The notes under the pieces are model-generated. The model had not been told where the DNA came from. It was given only the letters and a program-made list of their open reading frames with translations, and did not search any database. Positions 48,379-60,307 of a DNA stretch of 64,000 nucleotides are shown here, piece by piece. How positions within the stretch are numbered: the stretch's first letter is position 1; every line of letters starts with the position of its first letter. The DNA comes from Prostheceraeus crozeri (Eukaryota > Platyhelminthes > Polycladida > Euryleptidae): contig CAJQUW010007069.1 of NCBI GenBank assembly GCA_907163375.1, forward strand, positions 369,152 through 433,151, given 5' to 3'. The position numbers were made by a program, and so were the translations under genes.

Positions 48379-49683
48379 TTAAAAATCAGTTCGTTGTAAT
48401 TCATTTTGATAAAATCGGCCTCTGATATTTTCATCATCTAAATCTTTGATTTCGTAAGTAATCGGATAAGTTTGGTTTATTTTACATACTTCAAATATCT
48501 CTTTCGTCCAGTATCCGACGAAGCCTTTTTCAAATTTATTCTTATATTTAAATATTCTAACTCTATCTCCAATTTTAAATTTCGGCTTAAGTTTCTGCAA
48601 ATTCGGATTACTTTCATTTGAATAATTATTCTCGAATATTTTTTTTCTTATCAAATCAGGGTCGTCAGAAGCATTCTTTGGAGTTTCTTCAATACCAGAA
48701 TGAACTTTATTATTGTACTCTTCTACAACTCCTGGTAATATCTTCAACCATTTCTGATTTCTTTGCTCAGTAAATTTCTTGAATAATTTATTTTTTAACG
48801 TCCGATTGAATCTTTCTATCACTACGGCCTTCCCTGCATTTTCAGTTGAATAAACAGTTTCAAATAGTGGCTGAACATTTCGGTTATAAAATTCCGATCC
48901 TTTATCAACAAACAATTTCCTTGGCTTTCTATTACTTTCTTTAAAGATTTCTTCAAACGCATATTTAACTGATAGACCACTTTTGTTTTTTAAAGGCTTT
49001 ACCCAAGCGCATCGTGTATATAAATCTATAACGGTCAATGCGTACTTAAACCCTCCTTCATTCGGCATATGAATAAGATCAGCACTCCTAATATCATCTT
49101 TATTAAATACTTTTACTTTCAATAAATATTTAGGCCTTCTAAATTCCTTGTGAATTTCAGACGCGTAGGTTCGAGCGTTGCTCTCAGACAGCCTTGCTGT
49201 CGTTTCATTTGCTGACGGATCAATACCCTGACCGAATAATATTTTAGCTTGTAAAGCTTTCTTAACAAACATTCTTTCAATTCTTTCTCTAAAGGAAGGA
49301 TTTTGAATACAATCTAATTCTTGAATCATTTTCTTATCAGCTGCATGACGAGAACTTAGATCATGATTTCGATAAGCTAAATCATGCCTGTAAGCTGCGG
49401 CACCTACTCTATTTCTTGGTTTTTCACCTGGTTTTGGATTATTATTCTCATCTAGTCTTATATCTAATCGAGTTCCTGGACCGGTATATGAATGACCAGG
49501 AAGATGTTTTTCTTTCGAATATTTACTCCAAATAAAACCAGGAAAGTTTTCTAATGTTTTTTGTATGTCGTTACCTTCATAAATTTTACAATTTGAGTTT
49601 TTATTTTTGTTTAATAGATAATTTAATAAATCTAAATTAGCAATTTTTAATTTAATTAAATTTTCGGAATTTGTAGAATTCAT
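48379..49683 (-). CDS. Polinton integrase with N-terminal phospholipase A2-like domain
   Basis: 434 codons in one open frame from ATG 49683. Residues ~62-125 carry HSYTGPGTRLD, P-NRVGAAAYRHDLAYRNHD and SSRHAADKKMI: the YxGPG calcium loop and HD..Y catalytic dyad of the parvovirus VP1 type of PLA2. Residues ~195-335 form a retrovirus-like integrase core (ADLIHM, FVDKGSEF, VIERFNRTLKN: D, D, E). The end (KFKIGDRVRIFKYK...) is the SH3/chromo-like tail typical of Polinton integrases. In parvoviruses the PLA2 domain is a capsid-entry module; seeing it in front of an integrase is unexpected. Whether one polypeptide is really made or cleaved is unknown. Confidence 0.85.
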   Translation of the reverse strand: MNSTNSENLIKLKIANLDLLNYLLNKNKNSNCKIYEGNDIQKTLENFPGFIWSKYSKEKHLPGHSYTGPGTRLDIRLDENNNPKPGEKPRNRVGAAAYRHDLAYRNHDLSSRHAADKKMIQELDCIQNPSFRERIERMFVKKALQAKILFGQGIDPSANETTARLSESNARTYASEIHKEFRRPKYLLKVKVFNKDDIRSADLIHMPNEGGFKYALTVIDLYTRCAWVKPLKNKSGLSVKYAFEEIFKESNRKPRKLFVDKGSEFYNRNVQPLFETVYSTENAGKAVVIERFNRTLKNKLFKKFTEQRNQKWLKILPGVVEEYNNKVHSGIEETPKNASDDPDLIRKKIFENNYSNESNPNLQKLKPKFKIGDRVRIFKYKNKFEKGFVGYWTKEIFEVCKINQTYPITYEIKDLDDENIRGRFYQNELQRTDF

Positions 49684-49705
49684 TTTAAAAGATAAAATAA
49701 AAGTT

Positions 49706-50068
49706 TTACCGAATCATACTAGGACTTTGATATATTCCAGAACCATCTTTAGTTTCTTTAATTTCAATTAAATCATCAACATTGTGGAGAATATTTTTAA
49801 GAACTCGTTTTCCTTCATCAACTAATTTTAATTTACTAATAAAATTATCTACTATTCCTTCACCCCTCGCAACTTTTTCTAACTCTCTATTATGACGTTT
49901 TTGTTCTTCTAATGCTGCCTTCTCTGATTTATTTTTATTTACTGCTTGGACAATACCAGCTGTCCCACCTGCAACACTTCCTGCTGCTGCTATGCCACCT
50001 ATTATTAGAGGAATTAATGGGAGAATCCCGCCATTCTTTTCTTCTTGTAATTGAATATTCTCTATCAT
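49706..50068 (-). CDS. Polinton small protein with Gly-rich hydrophobic segment
   Basis: 120 residues from ATG 50068. Residues ~15-43 (ILPLIPLIIGGIAAAGSVAG...) could span or disrupt a membrane, followed by a charged helix. It lies between the integrase and the capsid locus on the same strand. By position and make-up it may be a minor virion or membrane-active protein of the adenovirus pVI/pX kind; this is inference, with no sequence match seen. Confidence 0.5.
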   Translation of the reverse strand: MIENIQLQEEKNGGILPLIPLIIGGIAAAGSVAGGTAGIVQAVNKNKSEKAALEEQKRHNRELEKVARGEGIVDNFISKLKLVDEGKRVLKNILHNVDDLIEIKETKDGSGIYQSPSMIR

Positions 50069-50393
50069 TGGTTTACTTATGTAATACTTTTTTTGTTAAT
50101 CGTAATAGTTTTAGGGGTATTTTTGTCAACAATATTACGTAATTTTAATTCAACAGTTTTATTATTATAACTTTTCGCTTGCGACATTTTTAATAAAAAA
50201 ATTTTAAGTTAGGAATTTAAATCTATTCTAGTTACGAAAAATTTTAATCTATTCTAGTTATGAAAAATTCTTAAGTTACCAAAAATTTTAAGTTAACAAT
50301 TTTTAATCTCTTCTAGTTATGAAAAAATTTTAAGTTAACAAAAATTTTTAATCTATTCTATTTGTCAAAATTTTAAGTTATCAAAAATTTTAA

Positions 50394-51763
50394 TTAACTT
50401 ATCCTTGCCATCTTTCCTTTAAGAATTTCAATGGAATATTTTACATCTTCTAGCAATAAACCATAAGCCATCAATGAAGGTGTGGAATCTTTCTTTTCAA
50501 TATTAATTGTTACATCACAACCATTTTTAATAATATCTTCTGATTGTGCACTTAAATCGAAACAGAAAATTGGATATAAATGTCTCCAATCTCCAGGAGT
50601 TAATTGTGGTTCAACTCCAAATTCCATACAAAGATTTCTATAAGCATCATATCCTTCCATAAATTGATTATTGGTATCATCGAATCTTAATGGATCAATT
50701 GGATATCGGGTTTGATTTAAAGCAACTTGTAAACTTCGAATTGTATTAATATGAAAAAGATTGTTGTTCTTATCAAAACTTGGAGAATTATTTCTCTGAA
50801 AAGTTAGCAATAAATACCTTGGAGTATGCGAAGTTCTAGTAAAATACCAGTTAAATCTTTGTTCAGAAAAGGTTACAGAACTAGCAGTTCGCTTTAGAAA
50901 ATTTACTGGAATTGGTTTGTTAGTATTCAATCTTTTTGCAATAGCGGTTTCAACCTCTAAACTAGGAGCAATATGTTTTATCCACCATTCAAGTCTATCA
51001 ATTTTTAAATATGCTCTTTTCCAGTCTTACCAAAAAAGATTAATTCATTATTTGCTGTCCGATGAATTATTAATTTAAATTTTAATTGATATGATATTTT
51101 ATCATAATCTAAATATCCGAATAATGGAGACAATGACCAATTAACTGTCTGTTTACTTTTCTTGTTAAATTCACGTCTTTTTTTATATGCACTATTGTTT
51201 GTTTTATTTAAATGATTTGCAATATTTTCTACATCTTTCGCAATTCCTGCTGCATCTGTTCCAGCGTGAGTTAAATCATCTATAATTATACCATCATTAG
51301 TATCAGGAAACCAACCTTCGATTTCATACTTTTTATTATTTTTACCAATTGTTACAAATCTAAGCATTGTATCAATTACACCTGGAGAATCACTTATTGT
51401 TTCTATATTTTGAGTTGCAACATCGAAACGCATTTGTGTAAATAATCTTGGAAAAAAATTATTCTCTAATGCAATATTATCGGTATCTGGTAATGGTGTT
51501 GTAAAATTAGCATCACTATATAAAGAATATTCACAGTGCAAAAAGGAATCGGGTAGATATATATAACTCTGCTGATTATCAACTTCAAAAATTAAATCAC
51601 CTCCAGTATTTACTCTACTGGAGGATCCGGGATTCATAGCAATTCTTATATAGTCATTCTTTTTTTGATTATAACTGACGAACGGAGGATCGTCTAAACT
51701 AAATATATTTTCGATAAGCGAAGACATTTTTAAAAAATAATTTGACTTTTTTGTTTTTCTCAT
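50394..51763 (-). pseudogene. Polinton major capsid protein locus (double jelly roll, fossil)
   Basis: Minus-strand coding similarity covers the region. Early parts have SSLIENIFSLDDPPFVSYN and GGDLIFEVDNQQSYIYLP, strands of the first jelly roll. Late parts have QRFNWYFTRTSHTPRYLLLTFQ and IDPLRFDDTNNQFMEGYDAYR, hallmarks of the second jelly roll of Polinton major capsid proteins. Position next to small virion-like genes agrees. The locus is not intact (about one break). Confidence 0.75.
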
Positions 51764-51817
51764 ACACAGAAAAATTTTACTAAAAAAATTACTAAAAAAT
51801 TTTACTAAAATATAATT

Positions 51818-52300
51818 TTAGAATTTTGCTAGACCATTACCTCTTATTTCTTCAATTGAACGTTTTATGGCTACGCCTGATTTCTTCTTATGTTTACTAT
51901 CAGACGGAGCTCCGCTCCTCAAAGTTTCCCCCACAGCTATGTTAGCAATTTTGTTTTTTGTTTCCTCTGAAAGTTTTTTTAAACTTTTTAGTTCTTCAGA
52001 ATCATTCCTAAGTTTACGGATAGTTTCTAATTGTTTTAATTCGTTTTGAGACTTAACAGCATTTGATATTGCACTAGCTGTACTACCTATAGCAGCTGCT
52101 CCTTTGGCAGCAGATGTAATCAAATCTTTATTAATTTTATTTAAGTTAACGATACTTCCAATACCAGAAAAGATACCAGCCCCTTCTTTTTGAATTGTTT
52201 CTACACTGTCATAATGGTAAACAGATTTCATAGATGGTTCATGAGCAATTTTTTGATTTGAAGCAAAATGTTTAAGATTGTGTTTATAAATTAAAGGCAT
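51818..52300 (-). CDS. Polinton Gly/Ala-rich virion-like protein
   Basis: 160 residues from ATG 52300. EGAGIFSGIGSIV (~residues 39-51) and an Ala-rich amphipathic stretch to ~85 are followed by Lys/Glu helices and a basic tail. GAG/GIG pairs could be substrate sites of the adenovirus-type protease. A pVI-like minor capsid role is possible. The frame contains two of the small GC-rich hairpins described in the findings (near 51869 and 51905). Confidence 0.5.
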   Translation of the reverse strand: MPLIYKHNLKHFASNQKIAHEPSMKSVYHYDSVETIQKEGAGIFSGIGSIVNLNKINKDLITSAAKGAAAIGSTASAISNAVKSQNELKQLETIRKLRNDSEELKSLKKLSEETKNKIANIAVGETLRSGAPSDSKHKKKSGVAIKRSIEEIRGNGLAKF

Positions 52301-52372
52301 TTTTTAGGATTAAATTTGACTTTTGGGAAAAAATATTTACGTTAATATTTGCGCTAAGATTTACGTTTATGA

Positions 52373-53182
52373 TCAAGATTTAGGTATGTGAATGGACAAC
52401 AACTTCGAGATAACTTTATTAATTGCCTGTTGCACTTTATCTATTGCGTCAAGCAGCGTGTGATGTACTTTAATTTCTTTTCTATTAACTTGCATTTTCT
52501 GCTGATTAATCTTCAATGCCGTTTTAAGAGCATTTAACTTAATTTTAAGAACATCTAATTGTCTTTTAACGGAATCTAACTGTTCTTTATTTTCTTTAGA
52601 GTTTTCTTGTAAATTTTTCTTTAATTCATTTTCTAAATTGATTTTAAGATTTTTCATTTTATCAACTTTTTCATTAAGTGAGTTTACTTCAGTTATTATT
52701 CTATTCATCTTTTTCATTTGTTGAGTAATTTTGGAACTTAATTCATCAACACTTTTTTGGAATGTAGTTTGTAACTGCCTTAAATTTTTTTTAACTCTTT
52801 CAGGAAGTTTTTCTATTTCATCTTCTAATTGTTCTTTTAACATTTTTATCTGATGTTTATTTTTAATGACTGCAGATTTTAACTTTATGGAAAGTAAAAT
52901 AAAAATTTTTGATTGTTCTGAAATCTTTTTAAAAAGTTTTGCTATATCTGCTTCTAGCTCTCTATCCTTTTTATCAAGTTTTAATAATTTTTCGTTTAAT
53001 GATTTGTCATTAAGTTTAAGCAACTTTAATTCATTCATCAGTGGAACCAAAACATCGTTTATATATTTTTCTTTTAAGTCATTGATTTGTGTATCAACAT
53101 ATTGTTTATTTGTTAACTCTGTATTTTGTTGCGGAAGAATAGAAAGACGCAATGGACTAGATAAAACGTCTCCAGTTTTCAT
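52373..53182 (-). CDS. Polinton fibre-like coiled-coil protein
   Basis: 269 residues from ATG 53182. The start LRLSILPQQNTELTNKQYVDTQIN resembles the repeat 'NKqYVD..i' found at the head of phage and virus fibre shafts. From ~40 to ~255 it is nearly continuous heptads (Leu/Lys/Glu-rich), a long coiled coil. Located at the upstream end of the capsid gene block. A trimeric fibre or attachment protein is a reasonable guess; no receptor-binding head is visible. Confidence 0.5.
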   Translation of the reverse strand: MKTGDVLSSPLRLSILPQQNTELTNKQYVDTQINDLKEKYINDVLVPLMNELKLLKLNDKSLNEKLLKLDKKDRELEADIAKLFKKISEQSKIFILLSIKLKSAVIKNKHQIKMLKEQLEDEIEKLPERVKKNLRQLQTTFQKSVDELSSKITQQMKKMNRIITEVNSLNEKVDKMKNLKINLENELKKNLQENSKENKEQLDSVKRQLDVLKIKLNALKTALKINQQKMQVNRKEIKVHHTLLDAIDKVQQAINKVISKLLSIHIPKS

Positions 53183-53311
53183 GATATAATTTTCTATTTC
53201 TATTTCTGATTCACGATTATTCGGGATATATGCACCTCAACCAACATTTGGTGACATCATTTTTTAACAATAAAAAAATAAAATGTTTTCTAATAAAAAT
53301 AAAAAAATAAA
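53183..53311. promoter_or_regulatory. Divergent intergenic region with 31-bp duplication
   Basis: AT-rich spacer between the minus-strand virion genes and the plus-strand replication genes. AAAAAAATAAAATGTTTTCT is duplicated at its right edge. Likely holds promoters for both directions. Confidence 0.4.
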
Positions 53312-53445
53312 ATGTTTTCTAATAAAAAAAAAATGGAATATCCAAATTCAAAAAAATTATATTCGCCCGTTTCATCCTGTTCTTCTTATTCGACGAGATC
53401 ATTGGGATTTGATAATAAATGTTTTGATAATAATAATAATAAAAA

Positions 53446-53479
<34 letters not shown>

Positions 53480-54724
53480 CTTTTATTCGAATTACAAGCA
53501 GAAATATTTAGAGAACAGACTAAAGGTTTACCTTCTATTGAAACTAATTATTGTATTTTTCCAGGTGATCCATTTATAAAATTTATGGAGATTGTAAGTA
53601 AATATAATGATGTTGCGTATGTAGAATTGAATAAAGAAAATATGGTAATCATTGGTCATAATAATGTTTATGGATTCATTAGAGCAGTTTTACCGATTAG
53701 TAATACTGAGTGGATAGAATATAAAATTATCAATTATATCAATCTTAAAGAATTAGTTAAAAAATTAAAATCGTTTTCCAAGGAAAAAATTAGATTATTT
53801 GTTGATGAACAAAACCAATATAATATTCATATTGAAAGTAAAAAACATAATGAAGAATTATTATGTCAAGTTTATTACAGAGATACAATTTATAAACAAG
53901 AAACATTAGAAATGCCCCAAAGATTTGATGATGATACTTACATAGGATTATATTCAAGTTTAAATATTAACTTGTTAAAATCTTATATAAATGGTTTAGC
54001 TCAACAAGAAAAACTTTATATGTGGGCAACACCTTATACTATTAACAATGACCATAATCATAATCATAAAAATTTTAAAGAATCTAATAATAATAATTTT
54101 AAAGAATCTTATAATAATAATGATGATAATATAGATGATGATTCTGAAACATCTGAAAAAGGTGTAAATGGTAATAAAGATTATATGAATATTAGTAATT
54201 ATAAAAATTTAAGTGAAGAAAAATTTATATCACAACATGATATTAATACTACATATAATCAAAATTTATCTAAATTTCATTTTCTTACAATTGAAAATAA
54301 TAATGATGGAATAGTTGAAGATACTGTTAGACAACTATGTGTCGGTTCTACAAAATTTAAATTAGGATTTACATCTAATCAATTAAAAATTTTATCATCT
54401 TTAATAAAAACTAAAAATGAATCAGATTATGGTGGTGTTATTAAATTTTCCAAAAGAGATCAAAAACCTATATTTTTCACTATTACATTATTATCAAATA
54501 ATAAATATAATTTGGAATTAGATATTCCTATCAGGGAATGGCATCCTATCAGGGAATGGCATCCTATCAGGGAATGGCATCCTATACCAAAAAGTGTAAT
54601 TTATGATGTTGAAGAATCAATTTATGATGATGATGAAGAATCAATTGATGATGATGAAGAATCAATAGTTAGTGAAAATAAATTTAAATTATCTTTTGAT
54701 AAAACGTTATCTGATAAAACTTAA
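53312..54724 (+). CDS. Polinton unknown protein, possible sliding-clamp fold
   Basis: 470 codons from ATG 53312 (or 53333). Low-complexity Asn/Ile, encoded by an (AAT)n run, occupies ~38-57. Residues ~85-200 (DPFIKFMEIVSKYNDVAYVELNK...) and ~345-415 (FKLGFTSNQLKILSSLI...) recall the paired beta-alpha modules of PCNA-like clamps, and the gene precedes PolB. The match is weak. Near the C-terminus the six residues IREWHP are repeated three times (an 18-bp repeat near 54530-54585), followed by acidic DDDEES repeats. Confidence 0.4.
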
Positions 54725-54800
54725 TATGATAAAACTTAATATGATAAAACTTAATATGATAAAACTTAATATGATAAAACTTGATATTATAAAACATTAT
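54711..54800. repeat. 15-bp tandem repeat
   Basis: About five copies of AATATGATAAAACTT directly after the clamp-like gene. Confidence 0.85.
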
Positions 54801-54934
54801 ATGATAAAGAAAATAAAATAACTAAAGAACGTGAAATATATAATGATATATATTAACTCTCAAGTCCTTGATATTAGAATGTTTATATCTAAAATTAAAA
54901 CACAATTTTTTTCTTTAAAAAATAAAAAAATCGA

Positions 54935-55399
54935 AAATGCCAAGTTTTATTGTGTCTTATGTAAAAAAAGTTGCAAACAAAAAGAAGTTATCAATCTCAT
55001 TTAAATAGTAAATTGCATTTAAAAAATGTTGATCGAGTTGATGATGAAGGAAATATATTAAAATTAAATAATTATATAAACTATCTAGAAACATTACCTA
55101 CTGATATAAAAGTTAAAAAATGTTTGATGATTATTCACATTCGGAATATAAAAAAAGTTTTTAATAGTGAAGATGAGACCCTACCAGATGGGAGATATTT
55201 ATTTAGCGACACTGATGAATTTGATGAAATAGATGAATTTGATGAAGCGGTAACAGATATAAAATATTTATTTAATGAATCTGTGCGAACCGAAGGTTCT
55301 AGGGCTTCGCCCGTTGAACATAATGAAACCGATAAAACTTTTTCTGATATTCTATCCATCTTTTTCAAAATATTTAAGAAACCTATAAATGTTATATGA
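54935..55399 (+). pseudogene. Polinton zinc-finger-like remnant with acidic tail (fossil)
   Basis: A C-x2-C word (YCVLCKKSC) near 54950 and an H-x-H-type stretch (SHLNSKLHLKN) nearby suggest a C2H2 finger. The following region is acidic and ends at 55399. It contains one of the GC-rich double hairpins (55285-55312). Probably not intact. Confidence 0.35.
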
Positions 55400-58300
55400 A
55401 TGTAGAAGTACTTTATACAAAAAATGGACCTGACGGAATTCCTGAAGAAATAATACAAGGACATTTTACAAATTCACAAGAAATTCATAATGTAAATGAT
55501 ATACAACCCATATTTGAATCGATGATACTTAAATTAGAAAATTGTATAATTGAAGCCCAGTTACGTGAATCTGGTTGGAGATTTGTTAAAATACTATCTA
55601 AGAAAATAGTAATTGATAAATATAAAAATAATACTGGTGGTAGTTATGTTCTTTTACCTTTCAGTTCACCACAAATAATTAACATAAAAAATGAAGATGA
55701 TTATTGTTTTCTGTGGAGTATTATAGCACATTTACATCCTGCAGAATATCACAAAGAAAGACTAAGTCATTATAATAAAGAAGAATACATAAAGGAATTT
55801 GATCTTTCGGATGGTTTACATGAATTTCCATATAATTATAATAGGTTAAAAAAGTTTCATAAAAAGAATGAAAATTTAATAGAAGTAAATTTTTTTTAAT
55901 TAAATGTGAATTATATTTCTATTGGTAAAATTACTCCACTTTACTCAGATTCAAAAAAATTTTATTTGAATAATAAAAATTTATGTCAATCAGAAATAGT
56001 ATATAATGATAGGGGAAATTACATGCATCATAATATTTTTTACCAAGGAAATATAATATGTACTGAAAAATTTGAAATTGTTAAAACATTATCACCAATA
56101 ATGATTAATCATAATAATTATATAGGACGTAATGATGATTATAATTACAAATATTCATCTTTATCTTTAGAATATCAACAAAAATTAGAAAATTTAAATA
56201 AAAGTTAACAAAAATGTAAAACAGATTATCAACAACAAACAAAAATATTAGTACAAGAATATGGTCATAAATATCAAAATAAGATAGAAACGATTCAAAA
56301 ATTAAATGAAGACAATAAAGAATTAAATAATGAAGAAAATGAAACCAATCAAAAAAATAAATGAATGTTTAAAAAAATTTCAACAACAATATAAAGAACA
56401 ACATAATAAAGAATATAGTTATCAGTTACATATATTAAATCAAAATTATCAACAGACTGAAAAAGATTTACAAAGACAAATTGATTTAACACATGAAATA
56501 TATCAAGATAAATTTGAAAAATTAAAACAAACAAAGCAACCAGCACAAGCGAATATATTATATTATCAGGGTCATTTTATATTGTGTAAAGATGTTTCTA
56601 TATTTACAAAAACTTCAGATAATGCTAATTTTCCCTGTCTCCAATGTATGACGAGCTTTAGAATTAAAGAAGAAATGAATAGACATTTGGAGAATTGCCA
56701 ACAAAATGAAGCAGTTGAAAATACTTTTCCTAAAGATGATTATTTAATATATAATAGACATTATTTGAAAAATAAAGTACCCTTTACTATTTATTGTGAT
56801 TTCGAAGCATATAATGTTAATATGACACAAAAGCACGGGACATCGGAGATGTCTTCCAGGGCTTCGCCCGATTCTGAAAATGATAATTCTGAACAAAGTA
56901 AAGAAAAATATGTATTTGAACAAAAACCATTATGTTGGGGAATGTACATTCATTCAAATTATCCTGAATTATTTAAATCAGAATATTATCAATACTATGG
57001 TGAAGATAGTTCAGAAATGTTTACAAAGAAAGTAGAAGAATTACAATGTCGTTTTTCACAATTGCTTGAAACAAATATACCAATGCTTCCATTAACAGAA
57101 AAAGAAAAATTAAATTTTATTAATGAAACAAAATGTTATTACTGTGGAAAAGAATTTACAAAAAATTATAAAAATGGCAGAGGTAGATATCTTGACAAGC
57201 GAAGCGACGGCTCTGCCGTCAAAGTAAAAGATCATGATCATCTAAATGGATTATATAGAGGTGAAGCACATAATTCTTGTAATCTTAATGCTAATAAATT
57301 TAAATATAACTTTGTTCCTCTATATTTCTACAATGGTTCTAAATATGATTTCCATCTAGTAATGAAAGATTTATTTTCATCTGAAAAATTACAACAACAA
57401 CAAATAAATGTACTATGTAAAACAGAAGAAGAATATTTTTCAATGCAATTAGGTTGTATTAGAATTTTAGATGCATTTAGATTTTTTACTCCTTATTCAT
57501 TAGATGTTATGGGAAAAACTTTGAAATCTGAACAATGTAAAATATTAAATATATATAATTTAAAACCTTTGAAAGGAATATTTCCGTATGAGTACATAAC
57601 TGGAGATTTTAATTCTGTGAATAAAATTATGGAAGAAAAACAACTTCCTCCAATAAATAAATTTAAATCAACATTAAAACAATCACAATTATCTAAAGAA
57701 GACTATGCAGAAGCTGAGAAAAATTGGAGAGAGTTAAATTGTAAAACAATGTATGATTATACAATGAAATATCTACAGATAGATGTATTAATACTAGCTG
57801 ATCTTTTTGAAAACTTTCGTGATATGTGTTTAGAATATTACGGAATAGATCCATGTTATTGTTATTCTACACCAGGTTTAACATGGTTAGCAGGATTAAA
57901 ACATACAAATGTTAAACTTAAACATTATAAAGAAAATACATATGATAAATTATTATTTTTTGAATCTGGAATTAGAGGTGGAGTTTCATCAGTTTTAGAT
58001 AATCGTTATGTACAGTGTTACAATAAAAAAGTAAATCCTGATGATTATGGAATAATGAAACCTTTATCTCCAGAAGAAAGTGATCAGTTTATAAGATTGT
58101 TTAATCAAAATATAGAAGGACTTATATCAAATGAAGATAGTCAAGCAGCAGTTGATGAAATCATGAGAGAAAACTATTTGTTATATTATGATTTTAATAG
58201 CTTATATTCTTCTTGCATAATACAAGAATTACCAACAGGTGAGATGGAATGGTGTAATATTCTTGATTATCAAAAAACATATGATGGTGAAAATAATTAT

Positions 58301-59392
58301 GGTTATGTATATGAAGTTGATTTAGTATACCCTGATGAAATAAAAGATAAAACAAAATATTTTCCTTTCTGTCCCGAAAACAAAATTCCCAATATAGAAG
58401 ATTATTCAGATTATCAAAAATCTATAATTCCTAAGAAATACAGACCAACAAAAAAACTTATGTTAACACAAAGTAATAAAGGAAAGTATGTTGTTGAAGG
58501 AAGAATGCTAGATTGGTATTTAGAACATGGAATGATTCTCACCAAAATACATCGAAAACTATTTTATCAAAAATCTAAATGGTTAAAAAATTATATAGAG
58601 TTCAATATTGAAAAAAGTAAAATAGCTAAAAGAAATAAAGATGATTTTGGAAACGTGTTCTTCAAATTAATGAATAATGCATTTTATGGTAAGACTTTAG
58701 AAAAGGTGCGTAATAGACAAAATATTGAAATAGTTTATGATAAAGATAGGTTTCAAAATTTAACAAGGAAACCTACATATAAAAGAACTACTAGATTTAG
58801 TGATGAACTATGTGCTGTACATTTACGTCGAATTAGCGTAAAACATGATAAGTTTAATTTTATTGGTTTCACTATATTAGAATTAGCTAAACTATTTATG
58901 TATAGATTTATATATGATTATTTAGCACCTGCTTATGGCAAAAACTATAAATTACACTTTACAGATACGGATTCCGTTTTCTTAGAATTAACAATACCGT
59001 ATAATTCTACACTTGTTAAAGTAATAGATAAAATAAAAGATATCATTCATCCTTCTGATTTATGTAAAGTAAAAGATGAATTAGAAGGAAATGAAGATTT
59101 CATAACAGAAGCTATATTTTTAAAATCTAAATGTTACTGTTATGATACAACTAATAATATTAAAACACATAAAACATTAAAAGGAATTTCAAAGGCATCA
59201 GTGGCTAATCAAATAACATTTCAAGATTATAAAAATGCATTATTTAATAATGAAATAAAAACAGCATGTAATTATAGACTTAATTCAAAGAAACATAAAA
59301 TGTATTTAAAAGAAGAACATAAATTAGCATTAGATCCATTTGATGATAAAAGAAAAATTTTACCTGATGGAATAACTACTTCACCTTTTTAA
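55396..59392 (+). CDS. Polinton protein-primed DNA polymerase B locus
   Basis: The first part has the N-terminal Polinton PolB block (ESGWRFVKILSKKI, GGSYVLLPF, DDYCFLWSIIAHLHPAEYH). The large 1020-codon stretch (56330-59392) carries Exo I YCDFEAY (~56795), a treble-clef C-x2-C..DHDHLNGLYRG..CN insert (~57135-57285), Exo II NGSKYDFHL, and Exo III in a QIDVLILADLF context. Polymerase motif A is YYDFNSLYSS (~58185), motif B KLMNNAFYGKT (~58670) and motif C FTDTDSVF (~58960). This is the element's own replicase. The catalytic part looks whole; the locus as a whole has a small number of breaks. Two GC-rich hairpins lie in frame (56843-56869 and 57206-57220). Confidence 0.9.
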
Positions 59393-59479
59393 TTTTCTAA
59401 TTTCTAAGATAGACAAATTTGATATATATATATAAAATAAAAAAATAAAATATTATATCACTATATTTGTATATTTTTA

Positions 59480-60180
59480 TCACTCGGCAAACAAATGTTC
59501 TATAACTCTATCATGAATTTTTTTATCAATATTAATTGTAATGAAGCCATAATCTTTTGACCAAGCATTGTTACACGATTGTTTAAATTCATCTTTATTT
59601 CTTACGCATAAATCTCTTAACAAATCACTTAAGTTTCTTGCATTTATTTCAAATAGTATAAATATATTTGCATTCTTTCTAATAACACTTCCGTCTAATG
59701 AATACATACTTTGTGTTAAATAAAAAACGCTACAGTTATTATGTCTACCTCTTGTGAAATAATTTCTCTGAACTGACTGATTTCTGTCATTAACACAATC
59801 ATCAAAAATTACACAATGTTTCATTGTTTTATCTAGTTTACTAGGATCTTGCATATTACCACTATCATCTATTAATTGTATCTTTATATGCTTATTTTTA
59901 TTGGATTCAACTAACTGACTATTTTTTGCTGCTTCTTCACACCACGAACTTATTTCTTCTTCATCTTCAGATTTTTCATATTCTTTGAATAATGAAGCAA
60001 TTGCTGTTTTTTTAAGATTATTTTTAAATCCATATTTTAAAAATTGATAGACGGGTTGTTCTGCTGTTGTTGTATAAATTATAAGATTGTTATAATCCAA
60101 AAAATTTGGAGTCGTTAAAATTTTAAACAATAGATACGTTTTACCACAACCTGATCATCCGCAAATAACTGACAAAACTT
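59480..60180 (-). pseudogene. Polinton genome-packaging ATPase (FtsK/HerA, A32-like) locus
   Basis: Minus-strand similarity to the DNA-packaging ATPases of Polintons and related viruses. Walker B HCVIFDDCVND (~59805), the sensor-like YFTRGRHNNCSVFYLTQS block and the downstream ILFEINARNLSDLL are clear. A glycine-rich P-loop-like stretch lies near 60150. Located between PolB and the minor capsid gene, as usual. The locus does not look whole. Confidence 0.75.
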
Positions 60181-60307
60181 TATTAGATAAATTTGGATGA
60201 TGATTAAATTTAAGTTTTTTTTATTTAATGGTAGTACTTCACTCATTTTTTAACAAAAAAAATTTTTATTTTAAAAGACGAAGAAAATTAAACTTCTCTA
60301 GCTTTGC

